Both the position numbers and the translations under genes were made by a program. The notes below the pieces were generated by a model. It saw only the letters and a list, made by a program, of their open reading frames with translations. It searched no databases and was not told the DNA's origin. This document shows, one piece after another, positions 7,724-15,392 of a stretch of DNA of 40,751 nt. Position 1 is the first letter of the stretch; the number at the start of each line of letters is the position of its first letter. Source of the DNA: Gemmatimonadota bacterium (GTDB lineage Bacteria; Gemmatimonadota; Gemmatimonadetes; Longimicrobiales; Gaopeijiaceae); assembly GCA_026706635.1 (NCBI GenBank), contig JAPOYJ010000044.1:1-40751 (forward strand). Reading direction: 5' to 3'.

Positions 7724-8317
7724 CTAGGGGTGGACGGGTGTGGGGGCTGCGTCCGGCGACGGTGAGTCCAGTTCATCACCCGGCTCGGTCGCCTCCGCCT
7801 CGATCCTCTCGGAGACGTAGACGCGCAGCCGCTCGGCGGTGTCCGCACCGAGCCCGCGGATCTTGTGTCCTTCGGCGCCCGCGGGAAATACGGAGAGGTT
7901 GGCTAGCCCGAATCGCCTGTCTAGGAGCCCGCTGTCGACCTTGGTGTGCTGCACACGGTTGAAGGGCACTGCGACGACCGAGCGCCAGAGGACGCCCGTC
8001 CTGTAGAGGATGTCGTTTTCGCGAACCACGTAGCCTCGCCGCGGCACCGCGATCACGGGCCAGACGATCGTCAGTGTGGCGAAGAAGCCGAGTCCCGCGA
8101 CGGCCGCTGGCAGGAGCCGGTCGACTAAGAGTCCCAGTGCCGCAGAATCCCCGCCGGTCGCCAGGAGGTGGGCCGCGAAGCTGACGGCACCGATCACCAG
8201 GACGCGCACCACGGCGCCGAGCTGCAGGCGGCGGACGAAGCGCTGGTGGAGGGGGTGCCAGTCGAGGTCGTCGGTGCCGGGGAGGGACTCGTGGGGCACT
8301 TCAGGGTTTGAGAACAT
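7724..8317 (-). CDS. PH-domain (bPH2/DUF304) membrane protein, YdbS-like
   Basis: The product has 197 residues: a soluble N-terminus, two membrane helices (LGAVVRVLVIGAVSFAAHLL and LPAAVAGLGFFATLTIVW), then one bPH2 domain, PRRGYVVRENDILYRTGVLW followed by VPFNRVQHTKVDSGLLDRRF, with the conserved F-x-R-V-Q-H block. Length and order match YdbS, the usual partner of YdbT. The last 35 residues are an acidic, proline-rich tail. The ATG at 8317 is the natural start. The two genes would normally abut or overlap; here 185 bp of repeat element separate them, so the downstream partner may depend on read-through. Confidence 0.85.
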   Translation of the reverse strand: MFSNPEVPHESLPGTDDLDWHPLHQRFVRRLQLGAVVRVLVIGAVSFAAHLLATGGDSAALGLLVDRLLPAAVAGLGFFATLTIVWPVIAVPRRGYVVRENDILYRTGVLWRSVVAVPFNRVQHTKVDSGLLDRRFGLANLSVFPAGAEGHKIRGLGADTAERLRVYVSERIEAEATEPGDELDSPSPDAAPTPVHP

Positions 8318-8518
8318 GTGCGGTAGCCGGGCGACGGTGAACTGAGACGAGCAACACAGAACTTAGCCGCCCGCTCGTACCCGCACACCTCGGGAACGTT
8401 CCCCTCCAGTCAGGTAACAGCACTCGCCCGGCGAGCGGTCCGCCGCGGAGAAGATCCCGCCGGTGGAGGACGCACCGAGCAATCCCCGTGTGTGGGCGGA
8501 GACAGTCGAGCAGCGCAT

Positions 8519-8570
8519 CCCATATTGGACAGGATGGCTTGCCCATATCATTCGATACGGCTAGTATGGG
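8519..8570 (+). promoter_or_regulatory. Possible promoter/operator of the toxin-antitoxin pair
   Basis: Upstream of the antitoxin ATG lie two direct copies of CCCATAT (8519-8525 and 8542-8548) and one inverted near-copy GTATGGG (8564-8570), spaced about 22-23 bp. A TTGGAC at 8525 with TATCAT at 8546 could be a weak promoter (15-bp spacer). Ribbon-helix-helix antitoxins usually bind such repeats to repress their own operon. The rest of 8318-8573 shows no gene. Confidence 0.25.
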
Positions 8571-8573
8571 ATC

Positions 8574-8828
8574 ATGAAGACCACCATCGATGTCCCCGAC
8601 GAGCTCCTCGCGCGGGCCAGGCTCCATGCGCGCGTCGCCGGCGTCCCCCTGCGGGCCGTGGTCGCCGAGGGGCTCCGGCTCCTGCTGGAGACGGACGAAT
8701 CCGTGGAGCCCTACAGGCTGCCCGACCTGAGCGTCGGTGATCCAAGAGCGGACGACCCGCTGGAGGCCTACTCCTGGCAGGACCTTTCCGAAGCCGCCTA
8801 CGAGCATCCGGGAGGGGGCGGGCGGTGA
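8574..8828 (+). CDS. VapB-type antitoxin, ribbon-helix-helix
   Basis: The product has 84 residues. The N-terminus MKTTIDVPDELLARARLHAR is the classic ribbon-helix-helix pattern (beta strand TTIDVP, then two helices) that dimerises and binds DNA, while the C-terminal part, DPLEAYSWQDLSEAAYE, would wrap the toxin. It should neutralise the PIN ribonuclease encoded next and repress the shared promoter. The stop overlaps the toxin start (GTGA), so translation is coupled. The ATG is unambiguous. Type II VapBC assignment is by order, size and partner. Confidence 0.75.
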   Translation: MKTTIDVPDELLARARLHARVAGVPLRAVVAEGLRLLLETDESVEPYRLPDLSVGDPRADDPLEAYSWQDLSEAAYEHPGGGGR

Positions 8829-9259
8829 TTGCGGTCGACACGAACGTGCTCGTCTACGCGCATCGCCGGGAGTCGGAGGTGCATGGCGCGGCTGCCGAGC
8901 TCCTGCGCTCCCTGGCGGAGGGCGCGCGCCGCTGGGCGATCCCCTGGCCCTGCTGCTACGAGTTCTTCGGGATCGTGACGAATCGCCGCATCTGGCGGGG
9001 GGCGGAGTCCTCTCCGCGCGAGGCCTTCGCCCAGCTCCTGGGGTGGACCGCTTCACCTTCGATCCGTCTGATCGGCGAGACGCGCGGCTTCCTGGGGATC
9101 CTGGAGGGTCTCGCCACCCGATCGCGGGTGCGAGGTCCCGTCGTCCACGACGCGCGTGTGGCCGCCATCTGCCTGGCGCACGGGGTCGAAGCGCTCCTCA
9201 CACGTGATCGCGACTTCGCCCTCTTCCCCGAGCTGGAGACACGGGACCCCTTCCGCTGA
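8825..9259 (+). CDS. VapC-type toxin, PIN-domain ribonuclease
   Basis: The 144-residue product is a single PIN domain, a Mg-dependent RNase that in VapC toxins cleaves tRNA or rRNA. The four acidic positions are visible: D5 in AVDTNVLVYA, E46 in CCYEFFGIV, D109 in VVHDARVAAI, and D128/D130 in LLTRDRDFALF. All are intact, so the toxin is probably active and must be kept in check by the antitoxin. Translation starts at a GTG inside the antitoxin stop codon. The segment SPSIRLIGETRGFLGILEGL, between E46 and D109, is the usual variable helical region. The RNA target cannot be told from sequence. Confidence 0.85.
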   Translation: MIAVDTNVLVYAHRRESEVHGAAAELLRSLAEGARRWAIPWPCCYEFFGIVTNRRIWRGAESSPREAFAQLLGWTASPSIRLIGETRGFLGILEGLATRSRVRGPVVHDARVAAICLAHGVEALLTRDRDFALFPELETRDPFR

Positions 9260-9301
9260 TCGGTGGGGGGGTTTGACCTTCCCGAACCACACTAGACCGT
9301 C

Positions 9302-9472
9302 ATGAGCAAACCGGGCACCGGCGGAACTAACCGCATCGTCGCCGTCCTATTTCCCGCCCTTGCCTTCGCCACGTCGTGCCGGCAGGACGTCGTACCCTCG
9401 GGCGCCGTCATGAACCCGACGGGGAAGAATCTTCCCCTCCGGGCAGCCCCCTCATCCGGGCGGACACGGTGA
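9302..9472 (+). CDS. Lipoprotein signal peptide fragment of the downstream propeller gene
   Basis: The frame encodes 56 residues, MSKPGTGGTNRIVAVLFPAL then AFATSCRQDVVPSG, a signal peptide with lipobox ATSC (Cys 26). It then drifts into a nonsense tail and stops at 9472, while the adjacent frame carries a propeller protein that has no export signal of its own. The related protein at 4444 has exactly such a signal fused to its blades. I therefore read this as the true N-terminus of the next gene, separated by one missing base somewhere between about 9410 and 9460. A TTGACC sits 29 bases upstream of the ATG. Confidence 0.6.
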   Translation: MSKPGTGGTNRIVAVLFPALAFATSCRQDVVPSGAVMNPTGKNLPLRAAPSSGRTR

Positions 9473-10521
9473 TCGAAGGACTGCCCACCCCGGAGCGCGC
9501 TGCCGAGTGGTCGGCCGCTCGCCGTGCCCTCCTCGATGCCACGCCGGTCACCAGCGTCGGGACCCTTGAAGGTACCGGACCGGATCTGCTGGGCTCAGTC
9601 ACAGCGGCCGCCAGCGACGCCGATGGCAACGTCTACATTCTGGACGGCATTGCGGAAGAGGTGCTCGTCTTTGATGCCGCAGGCGGCTTCCTCCACCGCA
9701 TGGGCGGCAAGGGAGAGGGGCCCGAGGAGTTTCTGGACGTCCGGGACCTCGTGCGCCTCCCCGACGGGCGCCTGGTGGTGGGGCAGTCCGGCGCGCCCGC
9801 CAAGGTGCTGGAGCCCGGCCCCGAAGGGTACGCATTCGCGGGCCCGCTCGTGCAGGACCGCGCCACCGAGGCGCTGGCCGTCATCGACATGTGCGCCGTG
9901 CGGGACCGCCTCTTCCTCCACTCCTCCAACCTGGCGCGCGATGCCCTGGTCATTCACGAGGTGTCGACGGAGGACGGTGCCGTCCTGTCCTCCTTCGCCG
10001 AGGCCTACCGGGCGACCTTCGAAAGTGACCGGACCGACCGATCCTACGGACGCATCGCGTGCGGGGAGCCCGAGACCATTGTGTGGGCCTTCTACTACTT
10101 CCCGATCGTCCGGGCATTCCGGCCCGACAACACGCTTCTATGGGCCGCGCTGATCGAGGCCTTTGCACAGGGCCTGGTCTACCAGAATTCGCCGAGCTCA
10201 CCCACCGTGCACCCACGCAGCTCTCCCACCGAGTACATCGTTGTGGTCCATGCGCTCCCGCCCGGGTTCGTGGTTCTCCAGACGGTCATGTACGAATATC
10301 GCGGCACCGGTGAAGACCGGAGGTGGGAGTCGGTCCGCCGGCGCACCTACCTCATTGACCAGGAGACCGGCAATGGGGGCCTCGTCAGCGACAGCCTGCC
10401 CCGGATCGCGTGGATCGGGGATTCGACGTACGTGGCGGCGTGGTCGTTTCCCTATCCGAGAGTGGAGTTGCGGGCGATGCCGGGCGTGGCGTCGCCGCAC
10501 GCGGCCGCGGAGCCGCATTAG
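9376..10521 (+). CDS. Six-bladed beta-propeller protein, body (signal in other frame)
   Basis: The frame has 381 codons. Real protein begins about residue 25 (SPLIRADTVIEGLPTPE); the earlier residues are arginine-rich filler from the wrong frame. Blades are evident: DADGNVYILDGIAEEVLVFD, then FLHRMGGKGEGPEEFLDV and LPDGRLVVGQ, the same G-x-GEGP-x-E-F signature as the protein at 4444. Later parts (FYYFPIVRAFRPDNTLLWAA, EYIVVVHALPPGFVVLQT) complete a propeller of normal size. Its native start is probably the ATG at 9302, which would make it a lipoprotein. Function and ligand are unknown. It follows the VapBC pair by about 40 bp, with the same direction. Confidence 0.7.
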   Translation: MPAGRRTLGRRHEPDGEESSPPGSPLIRADTVIEGLPTPERAAEWSAARRALLDATPVTSVGTLEGTGPDLLGSVTAAASDADGNVYILDGIAEEVLVFDAAGGFLHRMGGKGEGPEEFLDVRDLVRLPDGRLVVGQSGAPAKVLEPGPEGYAFAGPLVQDRATEALAVIDMCAVRDRLFLHSSNLARDALVIHEVSTEDGAVLSSFAEAYRATFESDRTDRSYGRIACGEPETIVWAFYYFPIVRAFRPDNTLLWAALIEAFAQGLVYQNSPSSPTVHPRSSPTEYIVVVHALPPGFVVLQTVMYEYRGTGEDRRWESVRRRTYLIDQETGNGGLVSDSLPRIAWIGDSTYVAAWSFPYPRVELRAMPGVASPHAAAEPH

Positions 10522-10616
10522 CGATTCAGCACCACGCCCGCCTCCTACCCAACGGCAAGATCCGCTAGCTTCTGGGGGACTGGCTACGGCGTCCGACCGC
10601 ATCACATCCAAGGCCT

Positions 10617-11951
10617 ATGGCGTCCTCACCCTTGCGGGAGCAGCCGCCTTCCTTCGGGGGCGGCTTCAGCGACACGGCCTTCACCGACAACCGCACGCGA
10701 CTGCTCCATCGGTGGGTCCCCTGGATCGCCGGCTTCTCGGGGTCTTTCGTCGAGGACGTGATCGTGGACTCGAGCCCCAACGGTCGTTCCCTCCGCATTC
10801 TCGATCCGTTCGCTGGCGTCGGCACCACACTGGTGGAGGCGCTCCAGCAGGGTCACTCCGCCACCGGCTTCGAGATCAACCCGTACGCGGCGCTCGCGAG
10901 CCGGATCAAATGCCAGGCGACGGGCTTCGAGCTCGAGGAGCTCGACTGGGCCATCGCGCGAATGGAGGAGCTCGCCGAAGAGGAGGCCTGGCGCGCGACC
11001 CCGCCCGCCAGCGTCCCGCCGCCCGGATTCAGGAGCCGCGTCCCGTTCTTCAGCGCCTCCATCGAGCCACAGGTTCTCGCGTGCATGGACTTTATCCAGC
11101 AGGAGCCCGCGGGGTGGATTCGAGATGTGGTGCGGCTCGCTCTCGGCTCCGTCATGGTGGGCTTCTCGAACTACTCGTACGAGCCCAGCCTTGGGACTCG
11201 GGCGGGCGCCGGAAAGCCGAATGTGGACCATGCGGACGTCTTCGCAGTCATGGGAAACAAGCTGGGGGAGATGCGCCACGACATCGCCGCCCTTCAGAGC
11301 CGCCTTGCCCACCGTCGCCGGAGTCCGGCGGCCACGGTGCACCCATGCTCCTTCATGGAGAACGGCGGTCTCGTCGAGTCCGGGACGGTGGATCTCGTCA
11401 TCACCTCCCCCCCGTACCTCAACAACTACCACTACCTCCGCAACACGCGTCCCCAGCTGTACTGGCTCCAGCTGGTCCGCGACATCTCCGACATCAGGGC
11501 CATCGAGCGACAGAGCTTCGGCCAGTTCTGGCAGACCGTGCGCTCAGGCCCCGAGGTTCCGCTCTCGCCCTCGCTGGCCGAGCTGGAGGAGAAGCTGCGT
11601 CGGCTCCGCAGGAGGAATGTCGACCGCGGCACCTACGGCGGGCCGGGGTGGGCCAACTACGCGGCGACGTACTTCAACGACTGCCAGCGGTTCTGCCGCA
11701 CGCTCGCCCCGCTGATGCGGCCGGGCGGCAGACTGATGGTGGTGATCGGCAACAGCATCCTGCAGGGGATCGAGTTCCAGACGGACCGGATATTCGCCGA
11801 GATCGCGGCGCTGGAGGGGTTCGAAGTCGTGGGGATCCACGAAGTGCGGAGCAAGCGCACCGGCAACAGCGTGGTGAACTCGGCGGTCAGGGTCGGCAAG
11901 GTTGCCCGGCCGACCCGGCTCTACGAGACAGCGGTCGAGCTGAGGGGGTGA
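10617..11951 (+). CDS. Orphan DNA methyltransferase (N4-cytosine/N6-adenine type), permuted motif order
   Basis: The product has 444 residues. SAM-binding motif I, LDPFAGVGTTLVEAL, is at about 62-76, followed by ATGFEINPYAA. The catalytic motif TSPPYLNNYHYLRN is at about 263-276, and a late MRPGGRLMVVIGNS block follows. DPFxGxGTT with TSPPY is typical of the N6_N4 methylase group, but there TSPPY usually comes first and DPF later; here the order is reversed. No endonuclease gene is adjacent, so it probably acts as a solitary epigenetic methylase or as a relic of a restriction system. Target base and site are not readable. The stretch between the motifs (about 110-250) could hold target recognition. 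Confidence 0.85.
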   Translation: MASSPLREQPPSFGGGFSDTAFTDNRTRLLHRWVPWIAGFSGSFVEDVIVDSSPNGRSLRILDPFAGVGTTLVEALQQGHSATGFEINPYAALASRIKCQATGFELEELDWAIARMEELAEEEAWRATPPASVPPPGFRSRVPFFSASIEPQVLACMDFIQQEPAGWIRDVVRLALGSVMVGFSNYSYEPSLGTRAGAGKPNVDHADVFAVMGNKLGEMRHDIAALQSRLAHRRRSPAATVHPCSFMENGGLVESGTVDLVITSPPYLNNYHYLRNTRPQLYWLQLVRDISDIRAIERQSFGQFWQTVRSGPEVPLSPSLAELEEKLRRLRRRNVDRGTYGGPGWANYAATYFNDCQRFCRTLAPLMRPGGRLMVVIGNSILQGIEFQTDRIFAEIAALEGFEVVGIHEVRSKRTGNSVVNSAVRVGKVARPTRLYETAVELRG

Positions 11952-12109
11952 CTGGAGTGGCCGCACAGCTCCCGGGGCGTGCGGTGGCTCATCCGCGTTC
12001 ACGCCCGATACCGCTGCTCGCACCCCGGTTGCCGGGGAGGAGGCCGCGCCGTAGCCTGAATCGACCGGGAAACCCCCCTTGATCTTGGAATGCGAACGGG
12101 ACGGCCACT

Positions 12110-13084
12110 ATGGGCGACTTGCTGACGCGACGCGAATGGCTTCGGACCGCCGGCGCCTCTGGCGCGGCGCTCGCGCTGGCCCCCGACCTCGTGGCAGCGC
12201 TCGGGAGGCCCGACCTGATCGTGCGGGCGGTGCCCTCGACGGGCGAGGAGCTGCCGATAGTCGGCCTGGGGAGCTCGGCCACCTTCAGGCGGGTGGCGGG
12301 GAGCGACGACACCGGTGCGCTGGCGCGGGTGCTCAGCACCTTCATCGAGGAGGGCGCGCGGGTATTCGACACCGCGCCGAGCTACGGCGACTCGGAGGAG
12401 GTGGCTGGGAGGATAGCTGCCGAGCTCGGAGTCTCCGACCGGATCTTCTGGGCCACCAAGGTGAATGTGGCACGGCGTGGCGGATCGGCCGACCCAGCCG
12501 CCGCCCGGGCGCAGATCGAGCGCTCCTTCGAGCATCTGGGCGTCGACACGATCGACCTCGTGCAGGTGCACAACCTGGGCGACCCGGCGACCCAGGTGCC
12601 GATCCTGGCCGAGCTGAAGGCCGCCGGGCGCATCCGCTACATCGGGATCACGACCACCAGCAAGGGCCGCTACGGGGACCTGGCCCGAGCGATGGGGGAG
12701 TATCCCCTCGACTTCATCGGGATCGACTACTCGGCCGCCAACCTGAGCGCGGCCGACGAGATCCTCCCTCTCGCCCAGGAGCTGGGGATAGGCGTGCTCG
12801 TCTACATGCCCTTCGGGAGGGGTGCCCTCTTCTCCCGCGCCTCCGGCCAGGAGCTGCCGGGGTGGGCGGCCGACTTCGGGGCCCGGAGCTGGGCGCAGCT
12901 CTTCCTCAAGTTCGTGGCGGCGCACCCGGCGGTGACGTGCGTCACGCCGGCGACGAGCAACCCGAAGCACATGCTCGACAACATCGGGGCGGCGCGCGGA
13001 CGCCTCCCCGACGAGGAGGAGCAGGCGCGCATCCTGGAGGTTGTCGAGGCCCTCCCGCCAGCACCCCGGCGCCGCCGCGGGTAG
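12110..13084 (+). CDS. Aldo/keto reductase with Tat-type signal
   Basis: The product has 324 residues. TRREWLRTAGASGAALALAP at residues 6-25 has the twin-arginine pattern of Tat-exported oxidoreductases. The fold is a single AKR TIM barrel, with the catalytic tetrad visible as D87 and Y92 (VFDTAPSYG), K117 (WATKVN) and H154 (VQVHNLG). Such enzymes reduce aldehydes or ketones with NAD(P)H, but an exported AKR may hold its cofactor tightly or have another role; the substrate is unknown. The gene is convergent with the GH-like gene, only 11 bp apart. The last 14 codons and the stop are part of a 51-bp sequence repeated at 16678. Confidence 0.85.
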   Translation: MGDLLTRREWLRTAGASGAALALAPDLVAALGRPDLIVRAVPSTGEELPIVGLGSSATFRRVAGSDDTGALARVLSTFIEEGARVFDTAPSYGDSEEVAGRIAAELGVSDRIFWATKVNVARRGGSADPAAARAQIERSFEHLGVDTIDLVQVHNLGDPATQVPILAELKAAGRIRYIGITTTSKGRYGDLARAMGEYPLDFIGIDYSAANLSAADEILPLAQELGIGVLVYMPFGRGALFSRASGQELPGWAADFGARSWAQLFLKFVAAHPAVTCVTPATSNPKHMLDNIGAARGRLPDEEEQARILEVVEALPPAPRRRRG

Positions 13085-13093
13085 CCGCCTGCC
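13043..13093 (+). repeat. 51-bp direct repeat, copy 1 (3' end of aldo/keto reductase gene)
   Basis: The copy runs from GTCGAGGCCCTCCCGC across the TAG stop to TAGCCGCCTGCC. A second copy at 16678-16728 has the same length and differs at four positions. This copy is coding to its stop. Confidence 0.7.
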
Positions 13094-13095
13094 CC

Positions 13096-14214
13096 CTATC
13101 CCACCACCCCCCTCAGCGCGGCCAGGTGCTCGTCGCTGAGCCCGTGCATCTCGAACGTCGCCACCCCGGCCGCCCCCTCCTCCCGCGCCACCGCCACCGC
13201 CCCGGCGAGTTCGGCCGGCTCCAGCGACGGCAGGTAGAGTCCCGCGTGCAGCGGCGTTCCAGGGCGCGGCCTCCCCTCCCCGCCGCCGCCCGCCAGCGCG
13301 GCCACCCCCTCACGCACACACTCCCCGATCCAGGCGATGTCCTCCAGGTAGAACCCCTGGTAGAGCATGGGGAAGAACCGGTCGAGCGGCCATTCTTCCC
13401 AGGATTGCCGCACCAGCCGCCGCGCGACCGCGGGCGTCGGGAAGACCGCCGCGGTGATCGGCTTGTGATGCTCGTGCACCGCCGCGGCCAGCTCCCGCAC
13501 CGCCCCGGTCACGCTGTCCCAGCGGAAGCGCCGCCACGCCTCGTCGGCCGGGGGGTCCGGGATCTCGAGCGGGTCGCGGCCATCCAGCGCGGCGAAGCGC
13601 TCGCGGCATACATCGCAGTAGCAGAAGTCGAACTCCGGGTGCTCGACATCCTGCACGAGGTTGTACCGCTCCCAGAGTCCCCGGGGGAGGATCACGTCGC
13701 AGTGGCGCACGTAGTCGAGGTGGACGCCACCCACGCCCGGGTTCGCCGCCAGCTCCCCGACGCGACGACTCAGGTACTCGCGCACCGGCGCGCGCGACGG
13801 GCAGACCCACCTGTAGTAGTTGACGTAGGGCGGCTTCTCGAGCGACGACTCGAGGTTGCGACTTACTGTGAACCACTCGGGGTGGTTCTCCTGCGCCCAC
13901 TCGTCGCCGTTGCGGTTCATCGTCCAGAACCAGCGGTGGTACTCGAGCCCCTCCGCGCGGGCGGCCCCGGAGACGAGCTCCACGTCCCCACCCCCGACCA
14001 GCACCGCGCGAAAGCCCGCCTCGCGCAGCCGGGCGAAACGGCGGCGCCACTCGTCGGCGTCGTACTCGCGGTTGCCGTGTACCCAGCTCCAGAGGCTGAA
14101 GTCGCCGCCCCGGCCGGACGCCGACGCGCGGCCGGCAAGGGCGGATGTCACCGTGGACCCCCCAGCCAACGCCGCCGCCGCACCCGCCGTCTTCAGGAAG
14201 TCCCTGCGTCTCAC
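13096..14214 (-). CDS. Tat-exported glycoside-hydrolase-like TIM-barrel protein
   Basis: The product has about 372 residues from a GTG start that overlaps the stop of the upstream gene (GTGA). The N-terminus, RRRDFLKTAGAAAALAGG, is a clear Tat signal. The body resembles the GH10-like/putative glycosyl hydrolase barrel family: WVHGNREYDADEWRRRFARL, REAGFRAVLVGG, GVGGVHLDYVRHCD, the cysteine cluster FCYCDVCRERF, and the late QGFYLEDIAWIGECVREGV. Acidic residues in HLDYVR and the central strands are candidates for catalysis. It probably acts on extracellular polysaccharide with its CBM9-like partner, but the substrate is unknown. Earlier in-frame text is the partner's shadow and is not part of this protein. 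Confidence 0.75.
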   Translation of the reverse strand: MRRRDFLKTAGAAAALAGGSTVTSALAGRASASGRGGDFSLWSWVHGNREYDADEWRRRFARLREAGFRAVLVGGGDVELVSGAARAEGLEYHRWFWTMNRNGDEWAQENHPEWFTVSRNLESSLEKPPYVNYYRWVCPSRAPVREYLSRRVGELAANPGVGGVHLDYVRHCDVILPRGLWERYNLVQDVEHPEFDFCYCDVCRERFAALDGRDPLEIPDPPADEAWRRFRWDSVTGAVRELAAAVHEHHKPITAAVFPTPAVARRLVRQSWEEWPLDRFFPMLYQGFYLEDIAWIGECVREGVAALAGGGGEGRPRPGTPLHAGLYLPSLEPAELAGAVAVAREEGAAGVATFEMHGLSDEHLAALRGVVG

Positions 14215-15104
14215 CGCTCCGCCCCTCCGGTGAAGCGCACGGTCCCCCACATCTCGGGGATGTGCATGTTGATCTCGCCCTGCGGCGACCACACCCAGTT
14301 GTGCTCCGGGTGCCGGTCCCCAGGGCTCGGCTCCCGCGCCCTCCGGTATCCGCCCGGCACGACGCCGACCGGCCACTGCACCCGCGAGAAGTTGATTCGC
14401 CACTCGTCTCCGGCCCGTGGTCCGGCGCCCGGTTCGTGCCGGCCCTCCTCCGCGGTCGCGTACCGGTCCGTCTCCCTGGGATCGTCCTCGGCCGCGCCCC
14501 CCTCGGGCGGCCTCAGCGCCGACCACGGGATCGCGATCTCCACCGTCCACCCCCGGTCCTCGTCGGAGGGGTCGTTCAGGGTGCCGTCGAGCGCCACCGC
14601 CGTGCGGAGCCCCGCCATGTCCCACCCCACGTTGGCCTTGCCCTCGCGGTTGTACGGCCGCGGCAGGAACAGGTCGAACTCGGTGCCCAGCGCGTTGATC
14701 TCGAGCTCGTAGTAGTCGAGCGCGTCCCCGTCGGGGTCGATGAAGACCTCGAAGTCGTGCTCCCAGTAGAGGATGGCGTCGCGCTCGGCGAGTGTGGCCC
14801 AGAGGTGGGGCTCCACCAGCTCGGCCGCGATGTAGAGGTGGCCCTCGTCCCAGACGATCTTCGCCCGCGTCTCCCAGGTCGGCGCGGGCCATCCTCCGCC
14901 CCGGATGTCGATGAAGGGCTCGGTCCAGGGGGCCGCGCGCCAGGCAGCATCGCTGAGGGAGCCGTCGATCGCGGGCGGGGATGCCGCGCTCGGGGCGTCG
15001 TAGCTCCGCGGTTCGGCGGGCACTTGAGCGAGGGCGCCAGCCGCCGACGGCCCGTTTAGGCCCACCGCCACCGCCAACCCCAAGAGCCCATGGAACCGGC
15101 CCAT
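14211..15104 (-). CDS. Secreted carbohydrate-binding family 9-like protein
   Basis: From the ATG at 15104 the product has 297 residues, with a signal peptide MGRFHGLLGLAVAVGLNG ending near ALAQ. The rest is a CBM9-like/DOMON-type beta sandwich: PAIDGSLSDAAWRAAPWTEP, then KIVWDEGHLYIAAELVEPHL, WEHDFEVFIDPDGD, YYELEINALGTEFDL, GWTVEIAIPWSAL, and the family's closing HNWVWSPQGEINMHIPEMWG. An upstream GTG at 15158 is possible but would place 18 non-signal residues in front. It likely binds sugars in the envelope and is translationally coupled to the GH-like enzyme. The tandem palindrome lies 57-95 bp upstream of this start. Confidence 0.78.
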   Translation of the reverse strand: MGRFHGLLGLAVAVGLNGPSAAGALAQVPAEPRSYDAPSAASPPAIDGSLSDAAWRAAPWTEPFIDIRGGGWPAPTWETRAKIVWDEGHLYIAAELVEPHLWATLAERDAILYWEHDFEVFIDPDGDALDYYELEINALGTEFDLFLPRPYNREGKANVGWDMAGLRTAVALDGTLNDPSDEDRGWTVEIAIPWSALRPPEGGAAEDDPRETDRYATAEEGRHEPGAGPRAGDEWRINFSRVQWPVGVVPGGYRRAREPSPGDRHPEHNWVWSPQGEINMHIPEMWGTVRFTGGAER

Positions 15105-15160
15105 GCTGCACTCGGATGGCGATGCATCCGCGCGGAACCAGTGTGCTGTCCTGGTCACAC

Positions 15161-15199
15161 TGTAAATCCAACTTTACATAATGTCATGTCTACTTTACA
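15161..15199. promoter_or_regulatory. Tandem palindrome pair in the divergent promoter region
   Basis: Sites TGTAAATCCAACTTTACA (15161-15178, perfect 6-bp arms) and TGTCATGTCTACTTTACA (15182-15199) repeat the 21-bp phasing seen at 5863 and 20015, here without the flanking CCGTGG element. The pair lies between the CBM9-like gene (minus) and the symporter gene (plus), so it could control either. The remaining DNA from 15105 to 15392 holds no other gene. Confidence 0.5.
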
Positions 15200-15392
15200 T
15201 TTCCGCGTGACAGAACCGGCCTGAGCGAGCCCCCAATGTCCGGTGACCGGCGGGGCCGCGCAAGCTAGCAGCCGTCCAGGCCAGCCATCCAGGCGGCGGA
15301 ACCCGCGCTGCCGCTTGACCATCCACCCCCCGCGCCCCATGTTGCCCGCGACCCCTACTCCCGCCGGAGACCCACCCCCAAGGAGAACCCCA

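Noticed and set aside
8439-8462. Degenerate copy of the element's inner block (GCGGTCC...GCGGAGA)
   Set aside because: Only short interrupted similarity and no terminal repeats; could be chance in GC-rich DNA.
12079-14712. 877-codon plus-strand frame across the reductase and the GH-like/CBM9-like pair
   Set aside because: Crosses gene ends of opposite strands and reads as arginine/proline-rich filler; all three genes beneath have strong family features in other frames.
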